Of a stretch of DNA of 64,000 nt, positions 50,634-59,347 are shown piece after piece. Positions within the stretch are counted from its first letter, which is position 1. Each line of letters begins with the position of its first letter. The stretch is from Bacteroidales bacterium (GTDB lineage Bacteria > Bacteroidota > Bacteroidia > Bacteroidales > Rikenellaceae). The notes under the pieces are model-generated. The model made no database searches, was not told the origin of the DNA, and saw only the letters and a list, made by a program, of their open reading frames with translations. Made by a program: the position numbers and the translations under genes. The stretch spans positions 19,339 through 83,338 of the forward strand of contig CASPAC010000003.1 in assembly GCA_949419965.1 (NCBI GenBank), read 5' to 3'.

Positions 50634-53441
50634 ATGAGACAATCGCTTCTTCTGTTTTGTTGGTTCGCCGCATGGGCCGCGTGGGTGCCGGTCGGAGCAT
50701 CGCCCCGGCCGTCGGCTCCCGTTTCCGTTGCGGATTCGGTGCCGGCCCGTCCCGAGCACAAGCCTTATGTGCGTTGGTGGTGGCTGGGCAGCGCTGTCGA
50801 CAGCCGGGGACTGGATTGGAACCTTTCCGAGTTCGCCCGGCAGGGCATCGGCGGGGTGGAGATCACGCCCATCTATGGCGTGCGGGGCAACGAAGCCAAC
50901 GACTTGCGTTACCTTTCGCCCGAGTGGATGGAGGCCTACGCATATACCGTCGCCCGGGCTGCCGAGCTGGGTTTGCAGGTCGACATGAACAACGGCACGG
51001 GGTGGCCTTTCGGCGGCCCGTGGGTCACGACGGACGAGAGCGCCCAGAAATATATTCTCGAAACCCATGCGTTGCGGGCCGGCGCGCGGCTCGATGGGCC
51101 GTTGCGCCCGGCCGACGCCCGGCAGCAGGCCGTGGCGCAGTTGCAAGCCCTGCAAGCCGTGTGCGGCGACCGGCGCCTCGATCTGATGCCCCATGTCGCG
51201 GCCGACGGCTCGCTCGACTGGACGGCTCCCGGGGGCGACTGGACGCTCTATGCGCTCTATGCCGGGCGCACGTTCCAGAAAGTCAAGCGCGCCGCGCCGG
51301 GCGGCGAGGGACTGGTGCTCAACCACTATAACCGCGCGGCTGTCGAGCGCTATCTGGCCCGTTTCGACCGGGCGTTCGCTGCATCAGACGCTCCGTGGCC
51401 CGACACGTTTTTCAACGATTCGTTCGAGGTCTACGGCGCCAGTTGGGATGCGACGCTCTTCGACGAGTTCGAGCGCGACCACGGCTACCGCTTGCAGGAT
51501 TATCTGCCAGAATTCGCTGCGGCGGGTGCCGACGACCTCTCGGCCCGCATCGTGCGCGATTACCGGCAGACGTTGGCCGACATGCTCTTGCGCAACTTCA
51601 CGCAGACGTGGGTCGGCTGGGCGCATGCCCGCGGCTGCCGCGTCCGCAACCAGGCCCACGGCTCGCCGGGCAACATCTTCGATTTCTATGCCGCGGTCGA
51701 CATCCCCGAGTGCGAGTCGTTCGGCCGTACGGAGTTCGCGATTCCAGGTTTGCGCCGCGATTCCGACGCCAAGCCCAGCGATGCCGACCCCGCGGTGCTG
51801 AAGTTCGCTTCGTCGGCTGCCCACGTCACGGGCAAGCGCCTCGTTTCGTGCGAGACGCTCACTTGGCTGACCGAGCACTTCCATACTTCGCTGGCCCAGT
51901 GCAAGCCCGAGATCGACCAGATTCTGGCTTCGGGCGTCAACCATGTCTATTTCCACGGCGCACCCTATTCGCCGCAGGGCGCGGCATTCCCGGGGTGGTT
52001 GTTCTATGCTTCGATCAACCTGTCGCCCGCAGCTACGCTCTGGCGCGATGCCGGCGGGTTGTTCGACTACGTGGCCCGCTGCCAGCGCTTCTTGCAGGAG
52101 GGCGCGCCTGACAACGAGGTGCTTCTGTACATCCCTATGGAGGATATCGGACGTTCGCAGCAGGGCAAGAATCTGCTGCTTTTCGACATTCACAAGATGG
52201 AGCGGACGATGCCCGCCTTGAAGCGCACCATGAATGCTATCGTGCGCGGCGGCTACGATGCCGATTACATTTCCGACCGATACCTGCAACGATTGCAAGT
52301 AGCAGACGGGATGTGCGTTACTGATGCCGGCACCCGCTATAAGATGCTCGTGCTGCCCGACTGCCGGTTGATCCCGCACGAAACCCTCGCCAAGGTGCTG
52401 GAGTTGGCGCGCTGCGGGGCCACGGTCGTCTTTCTGGGGCGTTATCCCGACGACGTGCCGGGATTCGCCCGTCTCGAAAGCCGCCGCAAGACGCTCGGCC
52501 GGTTCCTTCGGCAACTTCCCGCTGCCGACTTCGGACGTTCGGCGGAGCATGCGTTCGGCCGAGGGCGTATCCTTACCGGCTGCGACCTCGCCGAATTGCT
52601 GGCCGCTGCGGGCGCCACGCGCGAGCCGCTCAAGGAGGCGGGCTGCCAGCTGATCCGACAGAGCGGCGATGCCGGCAAACGCTACTTCCTTTGGCTGACT
52701 CGGGGGCCGGCTCTCGACGGTTGGTACGAAATCGGCGCTGCGGCCCGGCAGGTCGTGGTTGCCGATCCGCTGACCGGGCGCCGGGGCACGGCGGCTTCGC
52801 GTCCCACCGGCCGCGGCACCACGGAGGTCTATCTCCAGTTGCAGCCCGGCGAGTCGTTGTTGCTGGAGACGCGCATGCAGTCTTGCGGCGGCGACGTTCC
52901 CGTCTGGCGCTATGCCGAGCGCTTCGGCGAGGGGATCGAGGGGCGCGACTGGGAGTTGTCGTTCCCCGATGCGGAGCCGGCCGTCGACAGCGTTTTCCGG
53001 CTCGACGGCCCTTGTTCATGGACGGATCTTTCGCCCGAGTTGGCCGTATTTTGCGGCACGGGGCGCTATGCCGCCCGCTTTACTGTGCCCGATCCTGCGG
53101 CGGCCGACGAATGGGTGCTCGATCTGGGCGGCCTGTGCGAATCGGCTCGTGTGCGGATCAATGGCCACGATGCCGGCATCGTCTGGGCGGTGCCGTTCCG
53201 GCTGGAGGTCGGGCGCTGGCTCGTCGCGGGCGACAACCTCTTCGAAATCGAAGTTACCAATCTGCCGGCCAACCGCATCGCCGACTACGACCGGCGCGGC
53301 ATACAATGGCGCAAGTTCAAGGATGCCAACGTCGTCAGCGCGCTCAACCGGCCGCTCGACACCTCGGCGTGGGCGCCCGAGCCTTCGGGACTGAACGGTG
53401 CCGTAAAACTCTATCCTGTCACAACAAAAACCATTCGATAA
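50634..53441 (+). CDS. GH106 alpha-L-rhamnosidase
   Basis: A 935-residue secreted enzyme (signal near MRQSLLLFCWFAAWAAWVPVGA). The (beta/alpha)8 core opens with KPYVRWWWLGSAVD and GIGGVEITPIYG, then VDMNNGTGWPFGGPWV, FFNDSFEVYGASWD and AHGSPGNIFDFY; these are characteristic GH106 stretches that include calcium ligands and catalytic acids. The C-terminal third carries beta-sandwich domains ending in a galactose-binding-like fold (ARVRINGHDAGIVWAVPF). GH106 releases alpha-L-rhamnose from the non-reducing ends of RG-I or RG-II oligosaccharides, feeding the rha genes. GH105 follows 2 bases later. Confidence 0.92.
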   Translation: MRQSLLLFCWFAAWAAWVPVGASPRPSAPVSVADSVPARPEHKPYVRWWWLGSAVDSRGLDWNLSEFARQGIGGVEITPIYGVRGNEANDLRYLSPEWMEAYAYTVARAAELGLQVDMNNGTGWPFGGPWVTTDESAQKYILETHALRAGARLDGPLRPADARQQAVAQLQALQAVCGDRRLDLMPHVAADGSLDWTAPGGDWTLYALYAGRTFQKVKRAAPGGEGLVLNHYNRAAVERYLARFDRAFAASDAPWPDTFFNDSFEVYGASWDATLFDEFERDHGYRLQDYLPEFAAAGADDLSARIVRDYRQTLADMLLRNFTQTWVGWAHARGCRVRNQAHGSPGNIFDFYAAVDIPECESFGRTEFAIPGLRRDSDAKPSDADPAVLKFASSAAHVTGKRLVSCETLTWLTEHFHTSLAQCKPEIDQILASGVNHVYFHGAPYSPQGAAFPGWLFYASINLSPAATLWRDAGGLFDYVARCQRFLQEGAPDNEVLLYIPMEDIGRSQQGKNLLLFDIHKMERTMPALKRTMNAIVRGGYDADYISDRYLQRLQVADGMCVTDAGTRYKMLVLPDCRLIPHETLAKVLELARCGATVVFLGRYPDDVPGFARLESRRKTLGRFLRQLPAADFGRSAEHAFGRGRILTGCDLAELLAAAGATREPLKEAGCQLIRQSGDAGKRYFLWLTRGPALDGWYEIGAAARQVVVADPLTGRRGTAASRPTGRGTTEVYLQLQPGESLLLETRMQSCGGDVPVWRYAERFGEGIEGRDWELSFPDAEPAVDSVFRLDGPCSWTDLSPELAVFCGTGRYAARFTVPDPAAADEWVLDLGGLCESARVRINGHDAGIVWAVPFRLEVGRWLVAGDNLFEIEVTNLPANRIADYDRRGIQWRKFKDANVVSALNRPLDTSAWAPEPSGLNGAVKLYPVTTKTIR

Positions 53442-53443
53442 CC

Positions 53444-54574
53444 ATGAAAAAACTGCTTACGTTCGTGCTGCTCTGCCTGACGGCGGCGACGGCCGGCGCC
53501 CAGGAGATTCCCTCGCGCAAAGAGACCCTCAAGACGATGGTGCGGGTCAACGACTACTTCATGAAGAAGTTCGCCGATCCGACGGCCGTCATGCCTTATT
53601 ATTCGCGCAAAAAAGTCTATGAGTCCAACATCTGGACGCGGGCCGTCTACTACGAGGGACTGATGGCGCTTTATTCGGTCTATCCTGAGAACCGTTACTA
53701 CGACTATGCCTGCCGCTGGGCCGATTTCCACAAGTGGGGCATGCGCAAGGACGACACCACAACGCGCAATGCCGACAACTATTGTTGCTCGCAGACCTAC
53801 ATCGACCTCTACGAGCTGTGCCCCGAGCCGCACCGGCTGACCAAAACGCTGGCTTCGATGAACATGTTGGTCAACACGCCGCAGATCGACGATTGGACAT
53901 GGATCGACGCCATCCAGATGGGGATGCCCGTGCTCTCGAAGCTGGGCCGGCTGAAAGGCGATGCCCGCTATTTCGAAAAAGCCTGGGAGATGTATGCCTG
54001 GAGCCGCAATACGCTCGCCGGGGGACTCTACAACCCCAAGGAGGGGCTGTGGTGGCGCGACAAGGATTTCGTGCCGCCCTACAAGGAACCCAACGGACGC
54101 AACTGCTACTGGTCGCGCGGCAACGGCTGGGTCGTGGCGGCTCTGGTGCGCGTATTGCAGGACATTCCGGCCGACGAGCCGCACCGCGCCACTTACATTG
54201 CCGACCTCAAGGCCATGTGCAAGGCGCTGAAAGCCTGCCAGCGCGAGGACGGCTTCTGGAACGTCAGCCTCCACGACGAATCGAACTTCGGCGGCAAGGA
54301 GACCAGCGGCACGGCGCTTTTCGTCTACGGCATGGCGTGGGGTATCAACAACGGCGTGCTCGACCGCAAGGAGTATCTGCCCGTGGTGCTCAAGGCGTGG
54401 AACGCCATGGTCTCCGAGGCCGTGCATCCCAACGGTTTCTTGGGTTATGTGCAGGGCACGGGCAAGGAACCCAAGGACGGACAGCCGGTCAAGTACGATT
54501 CGGTGCCCGATTTCGAGGACTACGGCACGGGGTGCTTCCTGCTGGCCGGGTCGGAAGTCTATAAGTTGCAATAA
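53444..54574 (+). CDS. GH105 unsaturated rhamnogalacturonyl hydrolase
   Basis: A 376-residue secreted (alpha/alpha)6-barrel enzyme (signal MKKLLTFVLLCLTAATAGAQ). Conserved segments are NIWTRAVYYEGLMALY, DNYCCSQTYIDLY, the catalytic DDWTWIDAIQMG (D155) and CYWSRGNGWVVAAL. It removes the 4,5-unsaturated galacturonate left by PL11 or PL1 lyases from the non-reducing end. Starting at ATG 53444, 2 bases after the GH106 stop. It is a free-standing partner to the GH105 domain fused to an esterase at 21702. Confidence 0.93.
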   Translation: MKKLLTFVLLCLTAATAGAQEIPSRKETLKTMVRVNDYFMKKFADPTAVMPYYSRKKVYESNIWTRAVYYEGLMALYSVYPENRYYDYACRWADFHKWGMRKDDTTTRNADNYCCSQTYIDLYELCPEPHRLTKTLASMNMLVNTPQIDDWTWIDAIQMGMPVLSKLGRLKGDARYFEKAWEMYAWSRNTLAGGLYNPKEGLWWRDKDFVPPYKEPNGRNCYWSRGNGWVVAALVRVLQDIPADEPHRATYIADLKAMCKALKACQREDGFWNVSLHDESNFGGKETSGTALFVYGMAWGINNGVLDRKEYLPVVLKAWNAMVSEAVHPNGFLGYVQGTGKEPKDGQPVKYDSVPDFEDYGTGCFLLAGSEVYKLQ

Positions 54575-54589
54575 ATTTAAGCGAGGTAT

Positions 54590-57454
54590 ATGCGCCGGTT
54601 CCTGTTCGTTCTTTCACTGCTTCTTTGCTCTGTCGGCCTCTTTGCCCAGGCTCCCCATCCCGAACGCGTCTATCTTTCGGGCCGGGGAACGGACGATGCC
54701 GTGATGTGGGATTTCCGTTGTTCGGCCGGGCGGAACAGCGGCGCCTGGCACAAGATCGGCGTGCCCGGCTGCTGGGAACTGCAAGGGTTCGGCGACTACA
54801 CCTACGGCCGCTGGTACACCGTCAAGGGTGCCCGGCCCAGCGATGAGGAGGGCCTCTACCGGCGGCGCTTCGACGTGCCTGCCGGGTGGGCGGGGCGTCG
54901 GGTAAAGCTCTTTTTCGACGGCGTGCTGACTGATGCAGAGGTTTGGGTCAACGGACGCCCGGCCGGCGAAGTCCATCGGGGCGGATTCTACCGCTTCAGC
55001 TACGACATCACGCCATTGGTGCATTTCGGGCGGCGCAACCTGCTGGAGGTGCGGGTCGCCAAACACTCGGCGAACAAGAGCGTCAACGCGGCCGAGCGCC
55101 GGGCCGACTGGTGGCTCTATGGCGGCATCTACCGGCCGGTATGGCTGGAGACGGTGCCGCAAACCAACATCCGTCGTCATCTGCTCGACGCTTCGCACGA
55201 CGGCCGGCTGCGGGTGCTCGTGGATGCCGAGGGCGACACGCAGGGCCATTCGTTCCGTCTTTCGCTGCGGGCCTTGACCGATGGCGCGCCTTTGGCGACG
55301 GTCGGCGGCGCAACGAGCGTCACGGTGCCGCTCGCCGGTGCCGAAACCCTGTCGGAGAGTGCTTGGGCCGATGTCCGCCCTTGGTCGACCGAGGCCCCGA
55401 ATCTCTATGTGGCGCGGCTCGAACTACTCGATTCCGCAGGCCGGACAATTCAGCAGCGCGAAACGCGGGTGGGCTTCCGCACGGTGGAGTTCGTGCCGCA
55501 GGACGGCATCTATCTCAACGGCCGCAAACTGGTAATGAAGGGGATTAACCGCCATTCGTTCTCGGTCGACGGCGGCCGGGCGACGAGCGCGGCGTTGAGC
55601 CGGATCGACGCCGAACTGATCCGCGGCATGAACATGAACGCCGTGCGTTCGCATTATCCGCCCGACGAGCATTTTCTGGACATGTGCGATTCGCTGGGGC
55701 TGGTCTATATTGACGAGCTGGCCGGCTGGCACGGCGCCTACGATACGCCCACGGGGACGAAGCTCCTCGGCGAGATGATCGACCGCGATGCGAACCATCC
55801 GTGCATCGTGCTTTGGAGCAACGGCAACGAGGGCGGATGGAACACAAAAGTAGACACCCTTTTCGCATGCCGCGACCGCTTGCAGCGCCGGCACACGATC
55901 CATCCGTGGGCCGATTTCGACGGCATCGATACACACCATTATCCCGCCTACCTGACGGGGGTCGGGCGGTTTACCAATGGTCATAAGGTCTTCCTGCCCA
56001 CCGAGTTCATGCACGCCATGTACGACCAGGGCGGCGGCGCGGGCTTGCGCGATTTCTGGGATCGGTGGTGTGCGTCGCCTTTCTTCGCCGGCGGGTTCGT
56101 CTGGGCCTTCTGCGACGAGGCGCCGCGCCGCAGCGACCGCGGGGGCGTGCTCGATTCCGACGGGTCGAATGCTCCGGACGGCGTGGTGGGGCCTCGACGC
56201 GAGAAAGAGGGGAGCTTCCATGCCATCCGTGCACAATGGTCGCCGTTGAGGATCAAGCCTTTTGTCGTTACCGAAAGGTTCGACGGCTCGTTTTTGGTAA
56301 CTAACGAATATTTGTTCACGTCCTTGTCGCAGTGCCGCATGACCTATGCCGTGCGCACGTGTCCCTCGCCTTTGGAGGGGCAAGAGACCGAGGTGCGGAC
56401 GATCGCTTCGGGCGATGTGGCGCTGCCCGATGCGGCGCCGGGCGAGACCCGCACGGCCCGGTTCGCGCTGCCTCCCGATTTCCGCGAGGGCGATGTGCTG
56501 GAGCTGGAGGCTTTCGGCCCCGACGGACGGAGCATCTGCGAGTGGAGTTGGCCGATCCGGTTCGCCCGAGATTATTTCGATCGTCATGCCGATGCCGGGT
56601 CGTCGACCGTAGTGCCGTCCGTGGCGATCTGTACGGATTCGACGATCGAGCTGCGCAGCTGCGACGTGCAGGTCGCGTTCGATGCGGTTACGGGCATGTT
56701 GCGCGGGGTGCGGTCGGCAGATCGGGAAGTGCCGTTCAACAACGGCCCGGTGGCCATCGGCATGAAGATGCGCTTCGATCCGTCCCGCAGCGGCGTGCGC
56801 AATACGCCTGAAGGTGCCGTTTTCTGTGCGCGTTATCGGGGCGGGGTCGATTCGATCGTCTGGCGCCTGACACCCGGCGGACTGCTGGAGATGAAAGCGC
56901 TGTTGCTGAACCGCGCTTCGGGCGGCGGCGGCTTCGACGACGCGTTTACCGATACGGAGGTCTACAACTTGGGATTCTCCTTTTCCTATCCGGAGACGAG
57001 CTGCACGGGCATGCGTTGGCTGGGCCGTGGCCCCTATCGGGTGTGGAAGAATCGCATCGAGGGTACGCGCCACGGCATCTGGCACAAGGTCTACAACGAT
57101 ACGGTAACGGGCGAGAGTTTCGAGAACCTGGTATATCCTGAGTTCAAGGGCTACCATGCGGGGCTTTATTGGGCGACGCTCGAAAGCGACACAGCGCCGT
57201 GGAGCGTCCATGCGTTGAGCGACGGGATTTTTTTGCGTATCTTCACGCCGCGCGAACCTGATGGCCGGCAGGAGGATACGATGCCGGCATTCCCTGCGGG
57301 CGACATCTCTTTTCTGCTCGATATTCCGGCTATCCGGTCGTTCAAACCTATCGAACAGCAAGGCCCCGGCAGCCAGCCGGGCAACATCCGCATCAAGAAA
57401 GGCGATGAGGGACTGCACATCGACCTGATGTTCGATTTCCGGCAGAAGAAATAA
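54590..57454 (+). CDS. GH2 beta-galactosidase
   Basis: A 954-residue secreted glycosidase (signal MRRFLFVLSLLLCSVGLFAQ). Domains in order: jelly-roll sugar-binding (about 40-190), immunoglobulin-like (about 195-300), TIM barrel (about 303-590) with acid/base E414 in LWSNGNEGGW and nucleophile E472 in FLPTEFMH, then Ig-like and a C-terminal beta-galactosidase small-chain domain (ending about 940). The overall order is LacZ-like. In RG-I loci such enzymes remove beta-galactose from galactan side chains or stubs on rhamnose, giving GH106 access. It is the last gene of the locus; its 3' end is repeated downstream (57428-57547). Confidence 0.9.
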   Translation: MRRFLFVLSLLLCSVGLFAQAPHPERVYLSGRGTDDAVMWDFRCSAGRNSGAWHKIGVPGCWELQGFGDYTYGRWYTVKGARPSDEEGLYRRRFDVPAGWAGRRVKLFFDGVLTDAEVWVNGRPAGEVHRGGFYRFSYDITPLVHFGRRNLLEVRVAKHSANKSVNAAERRADWWLYGGIYRPVWLETVPQTNIRRHLLDASHDGRLRVLVDAEGDTQGHSFRLSLRALTDGAPLATVGGATSVTVPLAGAETLSESAWADVRPWSTEAPNLYVARLELLDSAGRTIQQRETRVGFRTVEFVPQDGIYLNGRKLVMKGINRHSFSVDGGRATSAALSRIDAELIRGMNMNAVRSHYPPDEHFLDMCDSLGLVYIDELAGWHGAYDTPTGTKLLGEMIDRDANHPCIVLWSNGNEGGWNTKVDTLFACRDRLQRRHTIHPWADFDGIDTHHYPAYLTGVGRFTNGHKVFLPTEFMHAMYDQGGGAGLRDFWDRWCASPFFAGGFVWAFCDEAPRRSDRGGVLDSDGSNAPDGVVGPRREKEGSFHAIRAQWSPLRIKPFVVTERFDGSFLVTNEYLFTSLSQCRMTYAVRTCPSPLEGQETEVRTIASGDVALPDAAPGETRTARFALPPDFREGDVLELEAFGPDGRSICEWSWPIRFARDYFDRHADAGSSTVVPSVAICTDSTIELRSCDVQVAFDAVTGMLRGVRSADREVPFNNGPVAIGMKMRFDPSRSGVRNTPEGAVFCARYRGGVDSIVWRLTPGGLLEMKALLLNRASGGGGFDDAFTDTEVYNLGFSFSYPETSCTGMRWLGRGPYRVWKNRIEGTRHGIWHKVYNDTVTGESFENLVYPEFKGYHAGLYWATLESDTAPWSVHALSDGIFLRIFTPREPDGRQEDTMPAFPAGDISFLLDIPAIRSFKPIEQQGPGSQPGNIRIKKGDEGLHIDLMFDFRQKK

Positions 57455-57547
57455 GGTGGGTAGTTTCCGGCAGAAAAAATAATGTTCGGCGTCTTCCGGC
57501 TGAAGAAACAGAATGTTCGCCGTTTCTTGATCTGCGGAAAAATGTTC
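57428..57547 (+). repeat. Imperfect 28-30 base tandem repeats at the end of the GH2 gene
   Basis: TTTCCGGCAGAA occurs at 57436-57447 and 57464-57475, and as CTTCCGGCTGAA at 57493-57504; ATGTTC recurs at 57428, 57482, 57513 and 57542. Copy 1 encodes the end of the GH2 protein, the others are outside the gene. An imperfect inverted stem (57494-57540) is also possible. Confidence 0.5.
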
Positions 57548-57586
57548 CGATATGGGGTTTTTGTGATTTCCCGTTGCCGGTTCGGA

Positions 57587-57619
57587 AAATAAAAACAGCA
57601 AACATTGTGTTTGCTGTTT
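57587..57619 (-). terminator. Terminator of tRNA-Ser(GGA)
   Basis: AAACAGCAAACA (57593-57604) pairs with TGTTTGCTGTTT (57608-57619); on the minus strand the stem is followed by TTATTTT-type T-rich sequence. It directly follows the tRNA 3' end. Confidence 0.8.
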
Positions 57620-57623
57620 ATTG

Positions 57624-57711
57624 CGGAGAGAAGGGGATTCGAACCCCTGAAACGCTTTTGACGTTTACTCGCTTTCCAGGCGGGCCAGTTCAACCACTCC
57701 TGCACCTCTCC
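57624..57711 (-). tRNA. tRNA-Ser, anticodon GGA
   Basis: 88 bases on the minus strand. Acceptor 5' GGAGAGG pairs with TCTCTCC (one G-U), discriminator G; anticodon loop CTGGAAA gives anticodon GGA (reads UCC/UCU); T arm AGGGG-TTCGAAT-CCCCT; long variable arm with ACGTCAAAAGCGT typical of tRNA-Ser. The anticodon stem has one C-A mismatch. CCA is not encoded. Confidence 0.93.
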
Positions 57712-57721
57712 AACGATGGCC

Positions 57722-57729
57722 CAAAAGTA
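57722..57729 (-). promoter_or_regulatory. -7 box of tRNA-Ser(GGA)
   Basis: On the minus strand TACTTTTG with a TTTG 20 bases upstream, both matching the Bacteroidota consensus, 10 bases before the tRNA 5' end. Confidence 0.6.
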
Positions 57730-57868
57730 GACAATCTTTTGCAAATCTGCAAACCCCGCCGCCGTTAATTTACCCGAAACGGTTTTCGAATCATCGGAAA
57801 ACGGATTTCCGGCGAATTGCTTGTCGTCGTTCGGGCGGTGTGCGAGGGGTTTCCGGCGGGGCAGGCGT

Positions 57869-59080
57869 TTAGTTTTGCCGTCGGGTCTCGATGTTGGGCA
57901 AGAATCCGGCGACTATGCCCAGCAGCGGAAGCAATGTGCTGATCTGGAAGATGAACTGCACGCCCGTCTTGTCGGCCAGCCATCCGAAAAATGCGGATCC
58001 CAAGCCGCCCAACCCGAACATCAGGCCGAAGAAGACTCCGGCGATCATACCCACCTTGTCAGGCATCAGGTCGGTGGCATAGACCAGAATCGCCGAAAAG
58101 GCCGACGAGATTACCAGTCCGATGATGACAGCTAATAAAACGGTTGCGGTTTGCCCGACATAAGGAAGCAACAAGGTAAAAGGCGCTGCCCCGAGGATCG
58201 ACCCCCAGATCACATATTTGCGTCCGATGCGGTCGCCCAGCGGCCCGCCGAAAAAGGTGCCTGCCGCCGAGGCCGCCAAAAAGGCAAAAAGGCAGTATTG
58301 CGCACCCTGCACCGACATCGCGAACTTATCCATCAGAAAGAAAGTAAAATAGTTGGTCATCGACGCGATGTAGAAATATTTGGAGAAGACCAGCAGACCC
58401 AGGATGAAAAGCGCCCTGCGCACCGTCCGCTTCGGAAACAGGGGCGCAGCGTCGGGCGATGCGATGTCCGGTCGTCGGGCTGCGGCATGCAGTCTGCGGG
58501 CGTACCAACGTCCTATGCGTACGAGCACGAAGATTGCCAGCAGCGCCGCCAGGGCGAACCATCCGATCGATCGCTGGCCGAACGGAATGACGACCGCTGC
58601 GGCCAACAACGGTCCCAAAGCGCTCCCGGCGTTGCCGCCGACCTGGAAAATCGACTGGGCCAATCCCTTGCGTCCGCCCGAGGCGAGTTGGGCCACGCGC
58701 GACGATTCAGGATGGAAGACCGACGATCCGCTGCCGATCAATCCCACGGCCACGAGCATCCAGCCGAAAGAGAAAGCTGCGGCAAGACTCAACAAACCGA
58801 CCAATGTGAATCCCATCCCGATAGCAAGCGAATAAGGCTGCGGATGTTTATCGGCAAGCCGTCCGGCGACAGGTTGCAACAGCGACGATGTGAGTTGGAA
58901 TACCAAAGTGATGACCCCGATCTGCGCGAACGTGAAACCGAATTTATCTTTCAATAACGGGTAGACGGCCGGAATGACCGACTGCAACATGTCGTTGAGC
59001 AGATGGGCGAAGCCGATGGCCAGCAGAACCGGGTAGACGGTGCGGCATCCGGTTGTCGTATGGAATTCGTTTTTGCTCAT
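57869..59080 (-). CDS. MFS exporter of the fosmidomycin-resistance (Fsr) type
   Basis: A 403-residue inner-membrane protein with about 12 transmembrane helices. Start MSKNEFHTTTGCRT (ATG 59080) is chosen because transmembrane homology begins just after (YPVLLAIGFAHLLNDMLQS); upstream in-frame sequence runs into a tRNA gene. The segments GFAHLLNDMLQSVIPAVYP, GSGSSVFHPESSRVA and GRLADKHPQP are typical of the Fsr group of multidrug or fosmidomycin exporters. Substrate unknown. It lies between two tRNA-Ser genes on the same strand, with a pair of 13-base direct repeats just upstream. Confidence 0.88.
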   Translation of the reverse strand: MSKNEFHTTTGCRTVYPVLLAIGFAHLLNDMLQSVIPAVYPLLKDKFGFTFAQIGVITLVFQLTSSLLQPVAGRLADKHPQPYSLAIGMGFTLVGLLSLAAAFSFGWMLVAVGLIGSGSSVFHPESSRVAQLASGGRKGLAQSIFQVGGNAGSALGPLLAAAVVIPFGQRSIGWFALAALLAIFVLVRIGRWYARRLHAAARRPDIASPDAAPLFPKRTVRRALFILGLLVFSKYFYIASMTNYFTFFLMDKFAMSVQGAQYCLFAFLAASAAGTFFGGPLGDRIGRKYVIWGSILGAAPFTLLLPYVGQTATVLLAVIIGLVISSAFSAILVYATDLMPDKVGMIAGVFFGLMFGLGGLGSAFFGWLADKTGVQFIFQISTLLPLLGIVAGFLPNIETRRQN

Positions 59081-59088
59081 CGGTCTGA

Positions 59089-59120
59089 AAATGGCGTGCA
59101 ATCTTATAAATGGCGTGCAA
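59089..59120 (-). promoter_or_regulatory. Direct repeats upstream of the MFS gene
   Basis: AAATGGCGTGCAA occurs at 59089-59101 and 59108-59120, a 19-base period, starting 9 bases upstream of the MFS start codon. The exact match and near-two-turn spacing suggest a regulator site or leader element. Confidence 0.45.
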
Positions 59121-59166
59121 CCTCGGGATTGTCGCAAGACGCGGGTTGCGCGGTGTGTTCGGAAAC

Positions 59167-59194
59167 AAAAAAACTGCAAACATTCGTTTGCAGT
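59167..59194 (-). terminator. Terminator of tRNA-Ser(CGA)
   Basis: ACTGCAAA (59173-59180) pairs with TTTGCAGT (59187-59194) around CATTCG; on the minus strand it is followed by seven T. It lies 22 bases after the tRNA 3' end. Confidence 0.85.
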
Positions 59195-59216
59195 CTGTCG
59201 CCTTGGGCTTGTTCTG

Positions 59217-59303
59217 CGGAGAGAGAGGGATTCGAACCCCCGGTACAGTTGCCCGTACACCGCATTTCGAGTGCGGCCCGATCGACCACTCCGGCATCTC
59301 TCC
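59217..59303 (-). tRNA. tRNA-Ser, anticodon CGA
   Basis: 87 bases on the minus strand. Acceptor GGAGAGA pairs with TCTCTCC, discriminator G; anticodon stem CCGCA/TGCGG closes loop CTCGAAA, anticodon CGA (reads UCG); long variable arm (TGTACGGGCAACTGTACC); T arm with GGTTCGAATCC. CCA is not encoded. Confidence 0.94.
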
Positions 59304-59339
59304 GTGACCTCGGCCCCTTGAATCGGGACTTCAGGAGTG

Positions 59340-59347
59340 CAAATATA
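59340..59347 (-). promoter_or_regulatory. -7 box of tRNA-Ser(CGA)
   Basis: On the minus strand TATATTTG, an exact TAnnTTTG match, about 36 bases before the tRNA 5' end. No clear -33 element. Confidence 0.45.

Noticed and set aside
47403..51326. Very long open frame on the minus strand opposite the DUF4450 and GH106 genes
   Set aside because: It is out of phase with recognisable proteins, has an Arg/Ala/Gly/His composition without motifs, and arises from high-GC codon use of the plus-strand genes.
57455..57623. Small ORF encoding repeated FRQKK-like ends after GH2
   Set aside because: Stop codons interrupt each repeat and no start or ribosome site is seen; treated as non-coding repeat.
57624..57711. 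tRNA-Ser(GGA) as integration site of the RG-I locus
   Set aside because: The tRNA 3' end does face the locus, but no copy of the tRNA end is found near 21.4-21.7 kb and there is no integrase, so island insertion is not supported.
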